Assembly: GCA_937895845.1 (NCBI GenBank)
Contig: CALBLK010000006.1
Span: 1-64,000, forward strand
DNA: 64,000 bases
Direction: 5' to 3'
Origin: an uncultured Prevotella sp.
Lineage (GTDB): Bacteria; Bacteroidota; Bacteroidia; Bacteroidales; Bacteroidaceae
Positions 34,575 through 45,251 of this stretch are shown one piece after another. The stretch's first letter is position 1, and every line of letters starts with the position of its first letter. The notes beneath the pieces were generated by a model, which saw nothing but the letters and a program-made list of their open reading frames with translations, was not told the origin of the DNA and did not search any database. Both the position numbers and the translations under genes were made by a program.

Positions 34575-34604
34575 TTGCACTTTCACGCAAAAGCCGTACC
34601 TTTG
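34575..34604 (+). promoter_or_regulatory. Promoter of asnA
   Basis: TTG (34575-34577), a 19-base spacer and TACCTTTG (34597-34604) precede asnA. The ATG-like start further upstream in the frame lies inside this promoter and was rejected. Confidence 0.8.
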
Positions 34605-34628
34605 CAAGGCATAACAAAACCGAAAGCT

Positions 34629-35666
34629 ATGAGCAGACTGATCAAGCCAAGAGACTACCATGCACTGCTGGACACCAAGCAGACAGAGCAAGGCATCAAG
34701 CTGATAAAGGAGTTTTTCCAGCAAAACCTGTCAACCGAGCTGCGGCTGCGGCGCGTCACGGCCCCACTGTTTGTGCTCCAGGGACTGGGCATCAACGACG
34801 ACCTCAACGGCGTGGAGCGCGCCGTGACGTTCCCTGTGAAAGACCTGGGCGACGCCAAGGCCGAGGTGGTCCACTCGCTGGCCAAGTGGAAGCGGCTGAC
34901 CCTGGCCGAGTACCACATCGAGCCGGGACACGGCATCTACACCGACATGAACGCCATCAGGGCCGACGAGGAGCTGGACAACCTGCACTCGCTCTATGTC
35001 GACCAGTGGGACTGGGAGGCTGTCATCACCAGGGAGCAGCGCACGGTGGCCTTTCTGAAGGACACGGTGAGGCGCATCTACGCGGCCATCAGGCGCACGG
35101 AGTATCTCACGTGCGAGACCTACCCGCAGCTGAAGCCCTTCCTGCCCGATGAAATCGCGTTCATCCACAGCGAGGACCTGCTGGAGATGTATCCCGACAA
35201 GTCACCCAAGGAGCGCGAGGACGCCATCTGCAAGCGGTTCGGGGCGGTGTTTGTCACCGGCATCGGCGGCAGGCTGAGCGACGGGAGGAAGCACGACGGG
35301 CGCGCCCCCGACTACGACGACTGGTCGACGGTGGCCGAGGACGGCAAGGTGGGCCTCAACGGTGACATCCTGATATGGTACCCCGTGCTCGAGCGCTCGT
35401 TCGAGCTGTCGTCAATGGGCGTGCGCGTCGACAGCGAAGCCCTGCGCAGGCAACTGAAGACCGAGGGGAAGGAGGACCGCGAGAAACTCTACTTCCACCG
35501 GAAGCTGCTGGCCGGCGAGCTGCCGCTGACCATCGGCGGAGGCATCGGGCAGAGCCGCCTGTGCATGGTGATGCTCCACAAGGCCCACATCGGAGAGATT
35601 CAGGCAAGCATCTGGCCCGAAGAGATGCGCCGCGAGTGCGAGGCCCTCGGCATGCCGCTCATCTGA
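34629..35666 (+). CDS. asnA: Aspartate-ammonia ligase (AsnA type)
   Basis: A 345-residue ammonia-dependent asparagine synthetase related to class II tRNA synthetases. FFQQNLSTELRLRRVTAPLFV near the N-terminus, LEYHIEPG-like ATP-site residues and the C-terminal GGGIGQSRLCMVML motif are characteristic. It makes asparagine from aspartate, ammonia and ATP. It has its own promoter and terminator, and lies beside glnN and close to amtB and asnB. With asnB it gives this genome both an ammonia- and a glutamine-dependent route to asparagine. Confidence 0.96.
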   Translation: MSRLIKPRDYHALLDTKQTEQGIKLIKEFFQQNLSTELRLRRVTAPLFVLQGLGINDDLNGVERAVTFPVKDLGDAKAEVVHSLAKWKRLTLAEYHIEPGHGIYTDMNAIRADEELDNLHSLYVDQWDWEAVITREQRTVAFLKDTVRRIYAAIRRTEYLTCETYPQLKPFLPDEIAFIHSEDLLEMYPDKSPKEREDAICKRFGAVFVTGIGGRLSDGRKHDGRAPDYDDWSTVAEDGKVGLNGDILIWYPVLERSFELSSMGVRVDSEALRRQLKTEGKEDREKLYFHRKLLAGELPLTIGGGIGQSRLCMVMLHKAHIGEIQASIWPEEMRRECEALGMPLI

Positions 35667-35776
35667 CGCCGGCTGCTCTCACCAACGACAGGCAACAGAA
35701 AGCGGGAGACGGCTTCACAGCCACCCCCCGCAGCAAACTTCAAACAACCAAAAAAAGAAATAGATTGCCTGTTAAC

Positions 35777-35807
35777 GGTCCGGCTCCGAAAGGAGCCGGA
35801 CCTTTTT
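35777..35807 (+). terminator. Terminator of asnA
   Basis: GGTCCGGCTCC-GAAA-GGAGCCGGACC (written in arms: 35777-35787 and 35792-35802) with a GNRA-like loop, followed by TTTTT. It also faces the end of glnN on the other strand. Confidence 0.92.
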
Positions 35808-35836
35808 GGTTCAAAAAGCGTACACGCGCAGAAGCG

Positions 35837-38026
<2,190 letters not shown>

Positions 38027-38066
38027 ACTATTTGAATTTTTGAGTGTTTGGTTTCGTTTGTAGAGC

Positions 38067-38088
38067 GGGGGCGCCGCGGGGCGCCCCC
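38067..38088. terminator. GC-rich hairpin between the porin gene and glnN
   Basis: GGGGGCGCC (38067-38075) pairs with GGCGCCCCC (38080-38088) across loop GCGG. There is no U-run, so it may be an attenuator or an RNA-processing site rather than a full terminator. Confidence 0.5.
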
Positions 38089-38095
38089 GGGGGGG

Positions 38096-38833
38096 TCAGG
38101 GTCTGAGCGTGAGCCCGAACACAAAGTAGGCGGACTGCGCTGCGGGATTGGCGGCCACCTGGGCGAACACTGGGATGCTGAATGTCGGTGTCACCGTGAT
38201 GTCCTTGGTGGCGCGTAGCGACACGTTGGTCACGGCAAAGTTGTCGTTGCCATAGAGCGTGGTCTTGAAAGGCGAGGCGCCGACAGCAGCCTTCCAGTCA
38301 AGCTTGCCAAGGGTGAAGGGGGCGGCCAGCTCGACATAGGAGGAGTAGGCGCGTTCGGCTGAGCCGTCGTCGCCAGGCTTGCGGTAGTCGTCACCGGCAA
38401 AGACGGTGTACCACTGTACGGAGAGCGGTCCGAAGTCGTAGCCCACATTGGCCTCGAACATGTGGTTGGTGCTGTGGGTGCTGTACATGAAATAGCGTCC
38501 GGCAGCATCCGACCCGGCAGAGAACCAGTAGTCGGTGACGCCCACATTGAAGCCTCCGGCGGCGTAGGCCAGTGTGAGGTCAAGTTCCGAGGGATAGTCG
38601 GCGCCGGTCTTCGGCGCCAGTTCGGTGCTCCCCCATGCGGTGAGCGAGAACCCCTTGTAGCTCACGCCCAGCGTGGGCTGCACGGACACGTCGCCGCACT
38701 TGGTGCCACGCCACACATACTGGTTGACCACATCGGCCGACAGGGTGGCCTCTACGTTGTCCTGCGCTGCTGCTGTCACGGCACCGGCCACGGTCATCAT
38801 GGCCGCGATGCCCAATTTTCCAAGTCTTTTCAT
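38096..38833 (-). CDS. Putative outer-membrane porin (TorF-like)
   Basis: A 245-residue exported protein with a signal peptide (about 1-23, ending TAAAQ) and many short amphipathic strands, including NQYVWRGTKCGDVSVQPTLG near the N-terminus. That motif is typical of the TorF/Gcw_chp family of putative porins. The C-terminus ends in a barrel-like strand (YFVFGLTLRP). The upstream TTG at 38857 was rejected in favour of the ATG. It lies between dapL and glnN, so it may admit a nitrogenous nutrient. That role is inference. Confidence 0.78.
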   Translation of the reverse strand: MKRLGKLGIAAMMTVAGAVTAAAQDNVEATLSADVVNQYVWRGTKCGDVSVQPTLGVSYKGFSLTAWGSTELAPKTGADYPSELDLTLAYAAGGFNVGVTDYWFSAGSDAAGRYFMYSTHSTNHMFEANVGYDFGPLSVQWYTVFAGDDYRKPGDDGSAERAYSSYVELAAPFTLGKLDWKAAVGASPFKTTLYGNDNFAVTNVSLRATKDITVTPTFSIPVFAQVAANPAAQSAYFVFGLTLRP

Positions 38834-38943
38834 CTTTGTTAAGTTTTTGTTAGACAATGTTGTTTGTGTTGTGTTGGAATATATATAATTAAGATGTGTT
38901 GGTCAGAACCCGAAGATGTGACGCCGCGCAGCGCGCGCAGCCG

Positions 38944-40173
38944 CTACCGCAGCCACTTGGCAAGGCGCTCCATGGCCTCCTCGCAGTCGGCCCGGTCGCC
39001 AAAGGCGGTGAGGCGCACATAGCCCTCGCCGCTCGGGCCGAAGCCCACGCCCGGGGTGCACACCACATGGGCGTTGTAGAGCATCTGCTCGAAGAAGCGC
39101 TCGCTGCCTAGGCCGTCGGGTGTCTTCACCCAGAGGTAGGGCGCGTTCTTTCCGCCGTACACCCTGAGCCCCAGCGAGGTGAGGGTCTGTGTCATTATCC
39201 GGGCGTTTTCCATATAGTAGTCGATGACGGCCTTCACCTGCTCGCGCCCCTCGGGCGAGTAGACGGCCTCGGCGGCGCGCTGGCTCACATAGCTGGTGCC
39301 GTTGAACTTGGTGCACTGGCGGCGGTTCCACAGGGGGTTGAGCGCCACGCGCTCGCCGCCCAGGGTCGAGGCGGTAAGCTCCTTGGGCACCACGGTGTAG
39401 CCGCAGCGCACGCCGGTGAAGCCGGCAGTCTTGGAATAGCTGCGGAACTCGATGGCCACCTTGCGCGCGCCCTTGATCTCGTAGATGGAATGGGGGATGC
39501 CCTCCTCGCGGATATAGGCCTCGTAGGCTGCGTCGTAGAAGATGAGGGTGTCGTTCTTGATGGCGTAGTTCACCCACTTGCGCAGCTCGTCCTTGGAGAT
39601 GACGGTGCCCGTGGGGTTGTTGGGGTAGCACAGGTAGATGATGTCGACGCGGCGGTCGGGCAGCTGGGGGACAAAGTTGTTCTCCTCCGTACAAGGCATA
39701 TAGACGACGTTGCTCCACTTGCCGTCGCGCAGCACCCCGGCGCGGCCTATCATCACGTTGGAGTCGATGTAGACGGGATAGATGGGGTCGGTCACGCCGA
39801 TGCTGTTGTCCCAGCGCACCAGCTCCTGGATGTTGCCGGTGTCGCTCTTGGCACCGTCGTTGACGAACACCTCGGAGGGGTCAAGGTGGATGCCCCGGGG
39901 CAGGTAGTCGTTCTTGACGATGGCCTCGCGCAGGAAGGCGTAGCCCTGCTCCGGGCCGTAGCCGCGGAAGGTCTCCTTGCGGCCCATCTCGTCGACAGCC
40001 TTGTGCATGGCTTCAATCACGGCGGGGCACAGGGGCTGGGTGACATCGCCGATGCCCAGGCTGATGACCTCGGCATGGGGGTGCGACACCTTGAAGGCGT
40101 TGACCTTCTTGGCAATGTCGGCGAACAGGTAGTTGTTCGGCAGCTTGAGGAAATGTTCGTTCACTAATGCCAT
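38944..40173 (-). CDS. dapL: LL-diaminopimelate aminotransferase
   Basis: A 409-residue class I/II PLP aminotransferase that converts tetrahydrodipicolinate straight to LL-diaminopimelate. The PLP lysine is Lys248 in RSYSKTAGFTGVRCG. The N-terminal LGIGDVTQPLCPAVI and RGYGPEQGYAFLREAI are DapL signatures. It supplies lysine and peptidoglycan precursors and removes the need for the succinylase branch. It follows dapF by 69 bases in the same operon. Confidence 0.96.
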   Translation of the reverse strand: MALVNEHFLKLPNNYLFADIAKKVNAFKVSHPHAEVISLGIGDVTQPLCPAVIEAMHKAVDEMGRKETFRGYGPEQGYAFLREAIVKNDYLPRGIHLDPSEVFVNDGAKSDTGNIQELVRWDNSIGVTDPIYPVYIDSNVMIGRAGVLRDGKWSNVVYMPCTEENNFVPQLPDRRVDIIYLCYPNNPTGTVISKDELRKWVNYAIKNDTLIFYDAAYEAYIREEGIPHSIYEIKGARKVAIEFRSYSKTAGFTGVRCGYTVVPKELTASTLGGERVALNPLWNRRQCTKFNGTSYVSQRAAEAVYSPEGREQVKAVIDYYMENARIMTQTLTSLGLRVYGGKNAPYLWVKTPDGLGSERFFEQMLYNAHVVCTPGVGFGPSGEGYVRLTAFGDRADCEEAMERLAKWLR

Positions 40174-40242
40174 ATTCGTTTGTTCCTTTATATTGATTGT
40201 TGTTGAAGTTTGCCTTGCTTGTGCCGCCGCGCCGCGCCGGGA

Positions 40243-41100
40243 CTATTCATCCAGCGCTATCTCCCCCTCGAAGACGAACGCGGCGGGGCCGCTCATGTAG
40301 ACGTGGTTGTCGGTGTCGCTCCAGTTGACGTCAAGCGTTCCGCCGTCCATCCACACGCTGCTGCGCCGCCCTGCGCGGCCCGTGAGCGCCGCGGCCACGG
40401 CCGTGGCGCAGGCCCCTGTTCCGCAGGCCATGGTGACGCCGCTGCCACGCTCCCACACGCGCGCCCTTATCGTGCCGTCGCCAAGCACCTGGGCGAACTC
40501 GATGTTGCAGCGCTCGGGAAAGGCGGGATGGCACTCGAGCAGGGCGCCGCAGCGCGCCACGTCAATGCCGTTGATGTTATCCGTGAAAATCACAAAGTGG
40601 GGGTTGCCCATCGAGACAAAGGTGCCGCGGAAGCGGAAGCCGTCTGCAGCCAGCTCGCCGTCGGTCATGCTGCCGCCGCCGACGGCCAGCTGGCTCTTGT
40701 CGGTGAGCTGCGGCGCGAGCATGTCAACGGTGACACTGCCCACCGTGCCGTCGCTGCCAAGGTGGAGGCGGAGCGTCTTCACCCCCGAGAGGGTGAGCAG
40801 GCGTATCTCCGTCTTGCCGGTGAGCCCCTTCTCGTACAGGTACTTCCCGATGCAGCGCGAGGCGTTGCCGCACATCATGGCCTCCGACCCGTCGGCATTG
40901 AAGATGCGCATGGAGAAGTCGGCCTCGGGCACGGGAGACTTGCCGATGAGCACCAGACCGTCACTGCCGATGCCGGTGTGGCGCGCGCTCCACTTGACGG
41001 CGGCGGCCCCGGGGTTGGGGATTGTATATAATAAGGTGTTGACATAGATGTAGTCATTACCCGCCCCTTGCATCTTGGTGAACCTGACAGTCTTTTGCAT
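40243..41100 (-). CDS. dapF: Diaminopimelate epimerase
   Basis: A 285-residue pseudo-symmetric epimerase that converts LL- to meso-diaminopimelate. The two catalytic cysteines are Cys77 in AMMCGNASRC and Cys226 in TMACGTGACAT. FTKMQGAGNDYIYV is the usual N-terminus. It is the first gene of a minus-strand operon with dapL and perhaps the porin and glnN, under the promoter at 41150. Cytoplasmic. Confidence 0.96.
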   Translation of the reverse strand: MQKTVRFTKMQGAGNDYIYVNTLLYTIPNPGAAAVKWSARHTGIGSDGLVLIGKSPVPEADFSMRIFNADGSEAMMCGNASRCIGKYLYEKGLTGKTEIRLLTLSGVKTLRLHLGSDGTVGSVTVDMLAPQLTDKSQLAVGGGSMTDGELAADGFRFRGTFVSMGNPHFVIFTDNINGIDVARCGALLECHPAFPERCNIEFAQVLGDGTIRARVWERGSGVTMACGTGACATAVAAALTGRAGRRSSVWMDGGTLDVNWSDTDNHVYMSGPAAFVFEGEIALDE

Positions 41101-41149
41101 TTTGCCTGTTTTTTACCTTGAAATGTTATATTCTGAATTGATTTCGGTG

Positions 41150-41180
41150 CAAAGATAGGCCATTTCGCAAGAAAATCAAA
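41150..41180 (-). promoter_or_regulatory. Promoter of dapF-dapL
   Basis: On the minus strand TTTG (41177-41180), a 19-base spacer and TATCTTTG (41150-41157): a perfect match to the Bacteroidetes pattern. Confidence 0.88.
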
Positions 41181-41207
41181 GGGAAAGCGGCAGGTTTCTA
41201 TCAACTA

Positions 41208-41259
41208 TTTGCACAAAAAATGCAAATTGTAATAAAAAGAATCAAAAGCGCTTTCGATT
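41208..41259. promoter_or_regulatory. Palindromic sites in the divergent nitrogen control region
   Basis: TTTGCA-N7-TGCAAA (41208-41226) is a perfect inverted repeat. AATCAAAAGCGCTTTCGATT (41240-41259) is a 20-base palindrome with one mismatched pair. Both lie between the divergent dapF and glnK promoters in a 318-base gap that is strikingly AT-rich from about 41200 to 41400. They are candidate operators for a nitrogen regulator. Confidence 0.5.
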
Positions 41260-41334
41260 TGTTATGAAACACTATATAATTTTATTTAAACGTTAGCTAT
41301 TTTAGTTTTATATTATCTTTTTGACCGTTATATA

Positions 41335-41365
41335 TTTGTTTTAATTGCATAATGTCGTAATTTTG
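41335..41365 (+). promoter_or_regulatory. Promoter of glnK-amtB-asnB
   Basis: TTTG (41335-41338), a 19-base spacer and TAATTTTG (41358-41365): a perfect Bacteroidetes match. The leader carries a clear Shine-Dalgarno sequence (AAGGAGAGG) before the ATG at 41419, unusual in this order. Confidence 0.88.
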
Positions 41366-41418
41366 CAGTCGAAAGTTAACATTATGTCACACGTTTAAAA
41401 TTAAAAGGAGAGGTAAGA

Positions 41419-41775
41419 ATGAGAAAGATTGAAGCCATCATCCGCAAGACAAAGTTCGATGACGTGAAGGAGGCGCTGCTTGCCGCCGACATCGAATGGT
41501 TCTCTTACTACGACGTGAGGGGCGAGGGAAAGATGAGACAGGCGCGCATTTACCGCGGCGTGATGTACGACACGAGCTGCATCGAGCGCATTCTGATTAA
41601 CGTTGTCGTGCGCGACAAGAACGTTGAGCGCACGCTGTCGGCCATCCAGAAGGCAGCCTACACGGGCGAGATTGGCGACGGGCGCATCTTTGTGATTCCC
41701 ATCGAGGATGCCATCCGCATCCGCACAGGCGAGCGGGGCGACATCGCCCTCTACAACGCGGAGCAGGAGAAATGA
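41419..41775 (+). CDS. PII-family nitrogen regulatory protein
   Basis: A 118-residue PII protein. The N-terminal MRKIEAIIRKTKFDDVKEAL and the C-terminal TGEIGDGRIFVIPIEDAIRIRTGERG match the family. The T-loop is unusual: RGEGKMRQARIYRGVMY replaces the common RQKGHTEVYRGAEY, although the tyrosine at the usual modification position is kept. It sits directly before amtB, so it likely gates the ammonium channel in response to ATP/ADP and 2-oxoglutarate. Confidence 0.93.
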   Translation: MRKIEAIIRKTKFDDVKEALLAADIEWFSYYDVRGEGKMRQARIYRGVMYDTSCIERILINVVVRDKNVERTLSAIQKAAYTGEIGDGRIFVIPIEDAIRIRTGERGDIALYNAEQEK

Positions 41776-41877
41776 GGCCGGACGGCCCACCTTGCCGGCG
41801 AGCGGCAGGGCCGCCTGGCGGCAAGCGAGAGATTCAGGTAACACAAACGACACAAGGACAATTAAAACATTACAATT

Positions 41878-43158
41878 ATGACATCATTATTTCTGGCTAT
41901 AACCACTGACGACCTGGCCACGTCACTGGACACTGTGTGGATGCTGCTGGCCGCCATGCTGGTGTTTTTCATGCAGCCGGGGTTCGCCCTGTGCGAGGCG
42001 GGCTTCACGCGGAGCAAGAACACGGCTAACATTCTGTTCAAGAACTTTGTCGACTTCATGGTGGGCTCCCTGCTGTTCTGGTTCGTGGGCTTCGGGCTGA
42101 TGTTCGGCAGCGACGGCGAGGGCTTCGTCGGCATGCCAAACTTCGGCGACCTATCCTTTTACAAAGGCGCGCTTCCTGTCGAGGGCTTTCTGATTTTCGA
42201 GACGGTGTTCTGCGCCACCAGCGCCACCATCGTGTCGGGCGCCATGGCCGAGCGCACCAAGTTTTCCATGTATGTGGTCTACTCGTTCTTCATCTCGCTG
42301 CTCATCTACCCCATCGAGGGGCACTGGACATGGGGCGGCGGCTGGCTGTGCAACGGCAGCGAGGACAGCTTCATGATGACCACCTTTGGCGCCACGTTCC
42401 ACGACTTTGCCGGCTCGGCCGTAGTCCACTCGGTGGGCGGCGTGCTGGCTTTCGTCGGAGCCGTGTGCCTGGGGGCGCGCTTGGGCAAGTACGACCGCAA
42501 CGGCAAGAGCCGCGCCATCCCCGGCCACAACCTGATGGCGGCTGCGCTGGGCGTGTTCATCCTGTGGTTCGGGTGGTTCGGCTTCAACCCCGGCTCGCAG
42601 CTGGCAGCCTCGGGCGAGGCCAACAGGGTGGCCATCTCGCACGTGTTCCTCACCACCAACCTGGCTGCCGTTGCGGGCGGACTGGCCACGATGTTCACCT
42701 CATGGCTGAAGTATGGCAAGCCGTCGTTCTCGCTCACGCTCAACGGCATCCTGGCCGGACTGGTGGGCATCACGGCCGGATGTGACATGGTGGCGCCCTG
42801 GGCAGCTGTCGTCATCGGACTGGTTTGCGGCGTCGTGCTGGTCTACTCCATCGAGTTTATCGATGCCAAGCTGCATGTTGACGACCCCGTGGGCGCCAGC
42901 TCCGTGCATGGCGTGTGCGGCATCCTGGGCACCCTGCTCACCGGACTGCTGGCCATCGACGGCGGTGCGCTGACCGGAGGCGGCTGGGGCTTCTTCGGGG
43001 CGCAGTGCTTCGGCATCCTGGTCATCGACCTCTGGGCAGCCGCTACGGGCATCGTCCTCTTCTGGGGCATCAAGTGGGTCAAGGGTCTCCGCGTTGACAA
43101 GCGCATCGAGGAGGAGGGCCTTGACATCTACGAGCACGGAGAGAGCTGCTACAACTGA
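41878..43158 (+). CDS. amtB: Ammonium transporter
   Basis: A 426-residue Amt/Rh channel with eleven predicted membrane helices. The twin pore histidines are in SAVVHSVGG and SSVHGVCGILG, and FMQPGFALCEAG is the first helix motif. It conducts ammonia/ammonium across the inner membrane and is usually shut by PII binding. It follows the PII gene by 102 bases. A large structured intergenic RNA lies between it and asnB. Confidence 0.97.
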   Translation: MTSLFLAITTDDLATSLDTVWMLLAAMLVFFMQPGFALCEAGFTRSKNTANILFKNFVDFMVGSLLFWFVGFGLMFGSDGEGFVGMPNFGDLSFYKGALPVEGFLIFETVFCATSATIVSGAMAERTKFSMYVVYSFFISLLIYPIEGHWTWGGGWLCNGSEDSFMMTTFGATFHDFAGSAVVHSVGGVLAFVGAVCLGARLGKYDRNGKSRAIPGHNLMAAALGVFILWFGWFGFNPGSQLAASGEANRVAISHVFLTTNLAAVAGGLATMFTSWLKYGKPSFSLTLNGILAGLVGITAGCDMVAPWAAVVIGLVCGVVLVYSIEFIDAKLHVDDPVGASSVHGVCGILGTLLTGLLAIDGGALTGGGWGFFGAQCFGILVIDLWAAATGIVLFWGIKWVKGLRVDKRIEEEGLDIYEHGESCYN

Positions 43159-43205
43159 CACGCCGGCCAGCCTCAGGGCTGACACGCGAGGACAACAGTC
43201 ACCCG

Positions 43206-43318
43206 GTCCTCTGCCAAGGGTGGCCTGCCGCCGGGCTCCGGCCCGTCCCGAAGGGAAGCGGCGGGCGGCCACCCCTGGCAGGGGACTTCACGTCAAACCA
43301 ACCGCGCCCTGGCGGGCG
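43206..43318 (+). other. Multi-branched stem-loop between amtB and asnB
   Basis: A long outer stem pairs about 43206-43232 with 43260-43286 at about 23 of 27 positions, plus two G-U pairs. Inside are two smaller hairpins: CGGGC-TCCG-GCCCG-like, and TCCC-GAA-GGGA. A further hairpin, CGCCC-TGGC-GGGCG, lies at 43305-43318, just before the asnB ATG. There is no U-run, so this looks like a structured leader or mRNA-stability element rather than a simple terminator. Confidence 0.6.
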
Positions 43319-43339
43319 TTCAAAACAATCTGAAAAGCT

Positions 43340-44998
43340 ATGTGTGGAATCGTTTCAATCTTCAACATCCAGGAGCAGACTCCCGAGCTGCGCCAGAAAG
43401 CGCTCCGTATGAGCCAGAAAATCCGTCACCGCGGCCCCGACTGGAGCGGCATCTACTGCGAGGGGTCGGCCATCCTGGCCCATGAGCGGCTGTCAATCGT
43501 CGACCCCGAGTCGGGCCGCCAGCCGCTGTTCAGTCCCGACAAGAAGCAGGTGCTGACCGTGAACGGCGAGATTTACAACCACAAGGACATCAGGCGGAGG
43601 TACGCCGGGCGCTACCAGTTCCAGACGGGCAGCGACTGCGAGGTGATTCTCGCGCTCTACCGCGACAAGGGCGCCGGCTTTCTCGAAGACCTCAACGGCA
43701 TCTTCGCCTTCGCGCTCTACGACGCCGAGCGCGACGAGTTCCTCATTGCGCGCGACCCCATCGGCGTGATTCCGCTGTACATCGGCTACGACAGCGACGG
43801 CAGGGTGTATGTGGCCAGCGAGCTGAAGGCCCTCGAGGGCAACTGCGACCGCTACGAGACGTTCCCCCCGGGCCACTACTACAGCAGCAGGGAGGGACGG
43901 ATGGTGAAGTACTACACGCGCGACTGGACAGACTACGACAACGTGAAGGGCAACGGGGCGAGCGCGACCGCCATCCGCAGCGCGCTCGAGGAGGCGGTGA
44001 GGCGCCAGCTGATGAGCGACGTGCCCTACGGGGTGCTGCTGTCGGGCGGCCTGGACTCGTCCATCATCAGCGCCGTCGCGCAGAAGTATTCGGAAAAGCG
44101 CGTCGAGGACAACGGATCGACCCGGGCCTGGTGGCCGCGCCTCCACTCGTTCGCCGTGGGACTGAAGGGCGCGCCCGACCTGGCCAAGGCACGGATGGTG
44201 GCCGACCGCATCGGAACGGTGCACCACGAAATCAACTACACCATACAGGAGGGGCTGGATGCCATCCGCGACGTGATCTACTTCATCGAGACGTATGACG
44301 TGACCACCGTCAGGGCCTCGACGCCGATGTACCTGCTGGCGCGCGTCATCCGCTCGATGGGCATCAAGATGGTGCTCTCGGGCGAGGGGGCCGACGAGAT
44401 TTTCGGCGGCTACCTGTATTTCCACAAGGCCCCCAACGCCAGGGCATTCCACGAGGAGACGGTGCGCAAGCTCTCCAAGCTGCACCTCTACGACTGCCTG
44501 AGGGCGAACAAGAGCCTCTCGGCCTGGGGAGTGGAGGGGCGCGTGCCCTTCCTGGACAAGGAATTCCTCGACGTGGCCATGCGCACCAACCCCGAGGCGA
44601 AGATGTGCCCGGGCCACACGGTGGAGAAGAGGATACTGCGCGAGGCGTTCAGCGACATGCTTCCGCCCGAGGTGGCGTGGCGGCAGAAAGAGCAGTTCAG
44701 CGACGGCGTGGGCTACTCGTGGATAGACACGCTGAAGCAGGTCACGGCGTCGGCCGTGTCGGACAGCCAGATGGCCCACGCGGCCGACCGTTTCCCCGTC
44801 AACCCGCCGCGCAACAAGGAGGAATACTTCTACCGCACCATCTTTGCAGAGCACTTCCCCAGCGACTCAGCCGCGCTGTCGGTGCCCAGCGTGCCCAGCG
44901 TGGCGTGCTCGACGGCCGAGGCCCTGGCCTGGGACGAGGCGTTCAGGAACATGAACGAGCCGAGCGGAAGGGCCGTCGATGTGCATGAAAAAGGCTGA
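43340..44998 (+). CDS. asnB: Asparagine synthase (glutamine-hydrolysing)
   Basis: A 552-residue two-domain enzyme. The N-terminal glutaminase begins MCGIV with the catalytic Cys2 and has NGEIYNH. The C-terminal synthetase has the ATP-binding SGGLDSS and GEGADEIFGGY. It transfers amide nitrogen from glutamine to aspartate. No -7 promoter is visible just upstream, so it is probably expressed from the glnK promoter. The C-terminal tail has a short SVPSVPSV repeat. Cytoplasmic. Confidence 0.97.
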   Translation: MCGIVSIFNIQEQTPELRQKALRMSQKIRHRGPDWSGIYCEGSAILAHERLSIVDPESGRQPLFSPDKKQVLTVNGEIYNHKDIRRRYAGRYQFQTGSDCEVILALYRDKGAGFLEDLNGIFAFALYDAERDEFLIARDPIGVIPLYIGYDSDGRVYVASELKALEGNCDRYETFPPGHYYSSREGRMVKYYTRDWTDYDNVKGNGASATAIRSALEEAVRRQLMSDVPYGVLLSGGLDSSIISAVAQKYSEKRVEDNGSTRAWWPRLHSFAVGLKGAPDLAKARMVADRIGTVHHEINYTIQEGLDAIRDVIYFIETYDVTTVRASTPMYLLARVIRSMGIKMVLSGEGADEIFGGYLYFHKAPNARAFHEETVRKLSKLHLYDCLRANKSLSAWGVEGRVPFLDKEFLDVAMRTNPEAKMCPGHTVEKRILREAFSDMLPPEVAWRQKEQFSDGVGYSWIDTLKQVTASAVSDSQMAHAADRFPVNPPRNKEEYFYRTIFAEHFPSDSAALSVPSVPSVACSTAEALAWDEAFRNMNEPSGRAVDVHEKG

Positions 44999-45071
44999 AC
45001 GCTCGCAGGGAAATTGACCCGCCACCTGCAAATATCCTGCCGAAACGGACCGCTTTCTCCCATTAAATTCG

Positions 45072-45079
45072 TATTTTTG
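45072..45079 (+). promoter_or_regulatory. -7 promoter element of the SASA esterase-GH30 operon
   Basis: TATTTTTG matches TAnnTTTG. It gives a leader of about 165 bases, within a 253-base gap that otherwise shows nothing I recognise. Confidence 0.65.
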
Positions 45080-45251
45080 CCGTGCATGCCGAAGGCTTGG
45101 ACGGCTGTTCTTGCAACACGGAGCCGGGCGAACCTTCAGGCAAGGCAAACAGCCGGGCCTCTCGCGGCAGCCGTCCGCCCAAGCCGCTGCCGTTGCCGCC
45201 CGGATACCAATAACGTTATTCCACTACAGTGTTGCACTATTTAGGACATCT

